DNA from: Solirubrobacter sp963792915
GTDB lineage: Bacteria; Actinomycetota; Thermoleophilia; Solirubrobacterales; Solirubrobacteraceae
Direction of reading: 5' to 3'
Assembly (NCBI GenBank): GCA_963792915.1
Contig: CAWBYD010000002.1
Span: forward strand, 552,951 to 616,950
DNA length: 64,000 bases
A program made the position numbers and the translations under genes. Positions 59,237-64,000 of the stretch are shown in pieces (the first letter of the stretch is position 1; each line of letters begins with the position of its first letter). The notes under the pieces were generated by a model. It worked only from the letters and a program-made list of their open reading frames with translations, was not told the DNA's origin and made no database searches.

Positions 59237-59298
59237 GCAGCCCCTCCACCCCACCCCGGGAAATCTCACAGGGCGGCAGCCCCTCCACCCCACCCCGG
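59237..59298 (+). repeat. Two 23-bp direct repeats upstream of SBP56
   Basis: Copies at 59237-59259 and 59276-59298, identical C-rich sequence beginning gcagcccctcc, 39 bp apart. They lie in the 208-bp gap before the SBP56 gene. Could be regulator sites or part of terminators (each follows a G-run that can pair with it). Confidence 0.6.
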
Positions 59299-59430
59299 TC
59301 ATCCGACCCTGTCGCTCCAGGGTCCGGGCGGGGCGACCCGGAAGTTATCGCGCGGACACCCTTGAAAACTGCCAAAAGCCGCTCGGGTTCGGTACGTTGC
59401 CGGGATTGACCCCCGTCCCGGAGGTGCGCC

Positions 59431-60828
59431 GTGGCGCGCTTGACGCCTGACCCGAGCTTCTACGCCTCACCCTCCGACGCCGCCGCGGCGCCGGCCGAGA
59501 CGCACGCCTACGTGGTGACGCTGAACACCGGCTCCAACGGCGACCGCGCGCCGGACGCGTTGACGGTGATCGACCTCCAGGACGGCTCAGAGACCTACGG
59601 GCAGCTGACAGGGCGGCTGGACATGCCCGGCATCGGCGACGAGCTGCACCACTTCGGCTGGAACGCCTGCTCGTCCGCGCTGTGCCCGTGGGCGCCGCAT
59701 CCGCACGTCGAGCGCCGCTACCTGCTGGTGCCCGGCCTGCGCTCCTCGAACATCCACATCGTCGACACCAAGGGCGACGGACCGAAGCTGGTCAAGACCG
59801 TCGAGGCGTCGGAGATCGCGTCCAAGACCGGCTATTCGCGCCCGCACACGATCCACTGCGGTCCCGACGGGATCTACGTCTCCGCGCTCGGCAACCCGGA
59901 GGGCGACGGGCCGGGCGGCATCTTCCTGCTCGATCACGACGACTTCTCGATCAAGGGCCCGTGGGAGAACGACCGCGGGCCGCAGCAGCTGGCCTACGAC
60001 TTCTGGTGGCACCTCAACTTCGGGACGCTGATCACCTCCGAGTGGGGCACCCCGAAGATGGTCGAGGACGGCCTGGTGGGCGAGCTGTTGCTCGGCAACC
60101 AGTACGGTCACCGCCTGCACGTCTGGGACCTCAAGACGCGCAAGCACGTGCAGGAGATCGACCTCGGCGCCGAGCACCAGATGGTGCTCGAGCTGCGCCC
60201 CGCGCACGATCCCTCCAAGGCCTACGGGTTCGTCGGCGTCGTCACCTCGACCGCCGACCTCTCGGCGTCCGTGTGGCTGTGGGAGCGCGCCGCCGACGGC
60301 ACGGTCTCGACCCAGAAGGTGATCACGATCCCGGCCGAGCCCGCCGAGGCCGAGCAGCTGCCGCCGATCCTGCAGCCGTTCGGCGCGGTCCCGCCGCTGA
60401 TCACCGACATCTCGCTGTCCGTCGACGACCGCGACCTCTACGTGTCCTGCTGGGGCACCGGCGAGCTCAAGCGCTTCGACGTCTCGGACCCCTGGAACCC
60501 GCGCGAGACCGGCTCGGTGCGCCTCGGCGGGATCGTCGGGCGCGCCGCGCACCCCGCGAGCGGCCCGCTCAACGGCGGCCCGCAGATGGTCGAGACCTCG
60601 CGCGACGGCAAGCGCGTCTACCTCACGAACTCGCTCTACGCCGCCTGGGACGCGCAGTTCTACCCCGAGGGGATCGACGGCTGGTTCGTCAAGCTCGACG
60701 CCAACGCCGACGGCTCGCTGACCGTCGACCCCGGCGTCTTCGTGCCGTTCAGCGGCGAGCGCCCGCACCAGGTCCGCCTCTCGGGCGGCGACGCCTCCTC
60801 GGATTCCTATTGCTTCCCCGATAGGTGA
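59431..60828 (+). CDS. Selenium-binding protein 56 / methanethiol oxidase family
   Basis: A 465-residue SBP56-family protein from GTG 59431, close to the usual ~470. HHFGWNACSSALCPW contains the family Cys; HTIHCGPDGIYVSALGN, LAYDFWWHLNFGTLITSEWG, GGPQMVETSRDGKRVYLTNS and ISLSVDDRDLYVSCWGTGEL are characteristic. Bacterial members oxidise methanethiol to formaldehyde, H2S and H2O2 with copper. It overlaps the membrane gene that follows (TGATG). Confidence 0.94.
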   Translation: MARLTPDPSFYASPSDAAAAPAETHAYVVTLNTGSNGDRAPDALTVIDLQDGSETYGQLTGRLDMPGIGDELHHFGWNACSSALCPWAPHPHVERRYLLVPGLRSSNIHIVDTKGDGPKLVKTVEASEIASKTGYSRPHTIHCGPDGIYVSALGNPEGDGPGGIFLLDHDDFSIKGPWENDRGPQQLAYDFWWHLNFGTLITSEWGTPKMVEDGLVGELLLGNQYGHRLHVWDLKTRKHVQEIDLGAEHQMVLELRPAHDPSKAYGFVGVVTSTADLSASVWLWERAADGTVSTQKVITIPAEPAEAEQLPPILQPFGAVPPLITDISLSVDDRDLYVSCWGTGELKRFDVSDPWNPRETGSVRLGGIVGRAAHPASGPLNGGPQMVETSRDGKRVYLTNSLYAAWDAQFYPEGIDGWFVKLDANADGSLTVDPGVFVPFSGERPHQVRLSGGDASSDSYCFPDR

Positions 60829-61472
60829 TGCACGGGCTCTGGCCCTACGTCCTGCTGGGCCTGCTGGGCGCCTATCACGGGCTCAACCCCGCGATGGGCT
60901 GGCTGTTCGCGGTCGCGCTGGGAATGCAGGAGCGTTCCCGGCGCGCCGTGCTGCGCTCGCTGATCCCGATCGCGATCGGGCACGAGTGCTCGATCGTGCT
61001 GGTCGCGCTGCTGGTCGTCGTGCTCGGGCTGCTGACCGACACGCAGGTGCTGCACATGGCCGCGGGCGTGGCGCTGGTCGGCTTCGGCATCTTCCGCTTC
61101 GCCAAGCCGCACGCGCACTTCCGCTGGACGTCGATGGCCGTCAACCGGCGCGAGCTCGGCTGGTGGTCGTTCCTGATGTCCACCGCGCACGGGGCGGGGC
61201 TGATGATCGCGCCGGTGATCATCGGCGCGGGCGCGACCGCCGAGGCCTCCGACGAGGACGTCCAGCACGTCCACACGGCGATGATCGCGCCGCTGGCGGG
61301 CGGGCTCGCGCTGCTGCTGCACATCCTCTCGATGCTGCTCGTGATGGGCGTGATCGCCGTCGTCGTCTACGAGAAGCTCGGGGTGGCGATCCTGCGCCAG
61401 GCGTGGCTCAACACCGAGTGGCTGTGGGCCGGGTCGTTCGTGCTGGCGGGGTTCGTCACGTTCTTCAGCTAG
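60828..61472 (+). CDS. Membrane protein coupled to SBP56
   Basis: A 214-residue membrane protein with six to seven TM segments and His residues at conserved-looking places (YHGLNPAMGW, IAIGHECSIV, STAHGAGLMIAPVI). The first motif recalls NicO/UreH-type metal transporters (HGLDP). A metal-export or metal-supply role for SBP56 is plausible; inference. Confidence 0.75.
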   Translation: MHGLWPYVLLGLLGAYHGLNPAMGWLFAVALGMQERSRRAVLRSLIPIAIGHECSIVLVALLVVVLGLLTDTQVLHMAAGVALVGFGIFRFAKPHAHFRWTSMAVNRRELGWWSFLMSTAHGAGLMIAPVIIGAGATAEASDEDVQHVHTAMIAPLAGGLALLLHILSMLLVMGVIAVVVYEKLGVAILRQAWLNTEWLWAGSFVLAGFVTFFS

Positions 61473-61529
61473 TCAACCCGGCGCGACGCCGGTGGCGCCG
61501 TCGACGAGAAACCTGGGTACGGTGCGGCC

Positions 61530-62349
61530 ATGCGTCGCTTCATGCTGTCCCTCGTCGCGGCCGGGTTCCTGGCCGCGGCCGCGCCGGCCGCCGCGCAGCT
61601 CGCGCCGGCGCCCAAGCCCATCGTTACGCGCATCGACCAGGTGCCGATGGTCGAGCTCTACGACGGAGGCGGCGGCCTCCCGTACCTCGGGTCCACGACG
61701 GCCTACAACGCCGGGGACTGGGAGAACGCGCTGCGCACGTACCACGACTCGGGCGTCTACCTCAACCAGGTGGCCCAGATCGACGCCATCGCGCAGAAGG
61801 CGATCACGAGGGGCGCGCACGACCTCAAGGTCAAGGCCCGCAAGGCCGATCACGGCCACGGTCATGGTCACGGCAACGGCCACGGTCAGGGACAACCCGC
61901 ACGCCAAGCCCGCGATCGTGCTCGACATCGACGAGACGTCGCTGTCGAACTACTCGGCGATCGCGGCCGACAACTTCACGTTCGGGACCAACTCGCAGGG
62001 GGAGGCGACGAACGAGATCGGCGTCGCGATCCCCTCGACGCTGCAGCTCTACCAGGCCGCCGTGGCCCGCGGCATCGCCGTCTTCTTCATCACCGGCCGC
62101 GGCGAGGCCACGCGCGCCCACACCGAGAGCAACCTCAAGCGCGAGGGCTTCACGACCTGGGCCGCGGTCGTGCTCAAGCCGGCGGGCTCGACGCTGACCA
62201 CGGTCGCGTACAAGAGCGGCGCGCGCGCCGACATCGAGAAGCAGGGCTACGAGATCGTCGCCAACATCGGCGACCAGTACTCGGATCTGGCCGGTGGGCA
62301 CGCCGACGCGGCGTTCAAGCTCGCCAATCCGTTCTACTTCCTGCCCTGA
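61530..62349 (+). pseudogene. Exported HAD acid phosphatase (class IIIB), one frame break
   Basis: Signal (LSLVAAGFLAAAAPAAAQ), the helical N-terminal part, then a His/Gly linker (HGHGHGHGNGHG). There one extra G (run 61889-61891) shifts the frame; without it the enzyme is about 272 residues with the nucleophile motif VLDIDETSLSN, then FFITGRGEATR and NIGDQYSDL. The His-rich linker could bind metals. Confidence 0.8.
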
Positions 62350-64000
62350 TCTTCCACACCGACTATGCACGCGAGCGGGTCGCCCAGACGGCGGCCCGCC
62401 TCGCGGCGCGGGTCTACGCCGAGCGCGCGCCGTTCGAGTCGCTGGAGCTCTCGGGGCCGGTGATGCGCGGCGCCGGGCCCGGCGAGTGGCGCTCGGCGTC
62501 GATCGGCGAGCCGCTCGGCCCGCTGTTCGCGACGTACTGGCTGCGCGCCCGCGCCACCGTCCCCGACGGCTGGCACCTGCTGCTCGACACCGGCGGCGAG
62601 GCCACGCTGTGGCTCGACGGCGTGCCCGTCCAGGGCCTGAGCACCGGCGCCACCCAGGTGCGCAGCTCGGCGCGGCTGCCGGCGGGACGCTCCGAGCTGC
62701 TGCTCGAGCTCGCCTGCAACGACCCGTTCGGATTCGGCGAGACCGGCCAGGGCGCGGCACAGGCGTTCGCGCTGCGCCGCTGCGAGCTCGCGCGCTTCGA
62801 TCGCGACGCGTGGGAGACGTTCCACGACGTCGAGTTCCTGCGCACGCTCGAGCTCGAGGCCGAGCCCGACTGGGCCGGCGAGCTGCTGGCCGAGCTGCAC
62901 AGGTTCACGTTCGACGGCGACCGCGAGCGGTTGACGCGGCTGCTGTCGCGCGCGTCGGGTTCCCTGCACGAGCAGTCGGCGGTCGGTCACGCGCACCTCG
63001 ACACGGCCTGGCTGTGGCCGCTGGAGGAGACGTGGCGCAAGCTCGTGCGCACGACGACCGCGCAGCTGCGCCTGCTCGAGGACTATCCCGAGCACGTCTT
63101 CGCGCACTCGTCCGCGCAGCACTACGCGTGGCTGGAGGAGCGCGCACCCGACCTGTTCGCGCGCGTGCGCGCCGCCGAGCGTTGGATCCCGGTCGGCGGG
63201 ACGTGGATCGAGCCGGACTGCAACCTGCCCTCCGGCGAGTCGCTGGCGCGCCAGTTCCTGTACGGCCAGCGCTACTTCGAGCAACGGCTCGGGCGCCGCT
63301 GCACGGAGTTCTGGAACCCGGACGTGTTCGGCTACACCGCCCAGCTGCCGCAGCTCATGCGCGAGGCGGGGATCACGCGCTTCCTGACCCAGAAGCTGTC
63401 CTGGAACCGCTTCACGGCGCCCGAGCACCACACGTTCACCTGGCAGGGCCTCGACGGCGCGCAGGTGCTGGCGCACTTCCCGCCCGCGGACACGTACAAC
63501 GCGCAGGCCACCGTGAGCGAGCTGCGCGCCGCGGTCGCGGAGTACAAGGACCACGGGCGCTCGCGCCACTCGATGTTGGTGTTCGGTCACGGCGACGGCG
63601 GCGGCGGGCCGACCGCCGAGATGCTCGAGCGGCTGCGCCGCGCGCATGACGTCGCGGCGTCCCGCGCACCGTCATCCGCTCGCCGGTCGAGTTCTTCGCG
63701 CGCTGGAGGCCGACGCGAGCGGCCTGCGGACGGTCGTCGGCGAGCTCTATTTCGAGTACCACCGCGGGACCTACACCTCGCAGGCGGAGCAACAAGCGCC
63801 ATAACCGCCGTTCCGAATTGCGCCTGCACGATGTCGAATTTCTTTCCGCCCTGGGCGGCGGCCGTACCCGCCTGCGGAGTTGGAGCGCCTCTGGAAGATC
63901 GTCCTCGTCAACCAGTTCCACGACATCCTGCCCGGATCGTCGATCACCGAGGTCAACGAGCGCGCGCGGGCGGACCTGGCGGCGGTGGTCGAGGGCGCGT
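62346..64000 (+). CDS. GH38 alpha-mannosidase, partial, frame broken near window end
   Basis: The gene runs off the window. The first ~440 residues are intact: N-terminal beta domain, then AVGHAHLDTAWLWPLEETWR (metal-binding His and Asp), EFWNPDVFGYTAQLPQLM (nucleophile Asp) and VFGHGDGGGGPT. Past 63650 at least five indels (near 63657, 63702, 63790, 63840, 63866) break the frame, although conserved segments continue in other frames (GELYFEYHRGTYTSQAE; VLVNQFHDILPGSSITEVNE). No standard start fits; CTG 62346 makes a CTGA overlap with the phosphatase stop. Confidence 0.8.
   Translation, partial: MIFHTDYARERVAQTAARLAARVYAERAPFESLELSGPVMRGAGPGEWRSASIGEPLGPLFATYWLRARATVPDGWHLLLDTGGEATLWLDGVPVQGLSTGATQVRSSARLPAGRSELLLELACNDPFGFGETGQGAAQAFALRRCELARFDRDAWETFHDVEFLRTLELEAEPDWAGELLAELHRFTFDGDRERLTRLLSRASGSLHEQSAVGHAHLDTAWLWPLEETWRKLVRTTTAQLRLLEDYPEHVFAHSSAQHYAWLEERAPDLFARVRAAERWIPVGGTWIEPDCNLPSGESLARQFLYGQRYFEQRLGRRCTEFWNPDVFGYTAQLPQLMREAGITRFLTQKLSWNRFTAPEHHTFTWQGLDGAQVLAHFPPADTYNAQATVSELRAAVAEYKDHGRSRHSMLVFGHGDGGGGPTAEMLERLRRAHDVAASRAPSSARRSSSSRAGGRRERPADGRRRALFRVPPRDLHLAGGATSAITAVPNCACTMSNFFPPWAAAVPACGVGAPLEDRPRQPVPRHPARIVDHRGQRARAGGPGGGGRGR

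Noticed and set aside
62334..63647. Minus-strand ORF of 437 codons opposite the GH38 gene
   Set aside because: The plus-strand frame, open from 62346, encodes all GH38 catalytic motifs; the minus-strand product has none.

Overview
The window is very GC-rich DNA with dense gene packing, GTG/TTG starts and many ATGA/GTGA stop-start overlaps. The gene content (actinobacterial two-component systems with NarL/OmpR regulators, a RepSA-type element, NudC, SBP56, dodecin, a HAPMO-like monooxygenase) fits an actinobacterium. My best guess is the Solirubrobacterales/Thermoleophilia, but this rests on general style and not on any marker gene. No rRNA, tRNA or CRISPR was seen.

Layout. 1-9352: tail of an NHL-repeat secreted protein; a five-gene minus-strand operon (OmpR regulator, histidine kinase, RseB/LolA-like exported protein, ABC ATPase, ABC permease) in which every junction is a 4-nt overlap; a divergent LysR/EamA pair; two tandem secreted paralogues; a MOSC protein. 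9340-15266: PQQ-type beta-propeller lipoprotein, RNase HI, a NarL-type kinase/regulator/sensor set, and an aldo-keto reductase-TetR operon behind a perfect 12-bp inverted repeat. 15280-23000: exported proteins around a MacB-like ABC transporter. 23037-32188: a catabolic operon (zinc-ribbon protein, HyuA, HyuB, TetR, HAPMO-type Baeyer-Villiger monooxygenase, SDR, acyl-CoA synthetase) that looks like ketone or aryl-ketone assimilation.

32195-39904 is an accessory conflict region. It has a gene fragment, an approximately 1,870-residue polymorphic-toxin-like protein with a QRAAGNAAV leader motif, long Ala/Pro repeats, helical and membrane regions and a C-terminal zincin motif (HELGH). A translationally coupled candidate immunity gene and a VapBC module follow; the VapB start codon sits inside a perfect 13-bp palindrome.

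39893-49830 is best read as an integrated element of about 9.9 kb. It is bounded by an 18-bp exact direct repeat that forms both the 3' end of vapC and the 3' end of the element's tyrosine recombinase. It carries a RepSA-like rolling-circle initiator, a zinc-finger ORF, two regulators, a 5-formyl-THF cyclo-ligase-like gene, a GGDEF-EAL protein and a secreted protein. No TraB/FtsK transfer gene is visible.

49831-64000 returns to host DNA: KptA; a subtilase; a five-gene overlapping operon (presenilin-like GxGD membrane protein, acetoacetate-decarboxylase-fold protein, GroES-like, MBL-fold, dodecin); a glycoside-hydrolase-like secreted protein; a TipA-type MerR gene divergent from NudC; SBP56 with a membrane partner; an acid phosphatase; and the start of a GH38 alpha-mannosidase.

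Odd throughout: about 18 single-base frame breaks in otherwise well-conserved genes, most densely at 27.9-29.7 kb and 63.6-63.9 kb, plus a perfect 96-bp in-frame duplication in the acyl-CoA synthetase. Between 13 and 62 kb they are mostly +1 insertions, so read errors are at least as likely as true gene decay.
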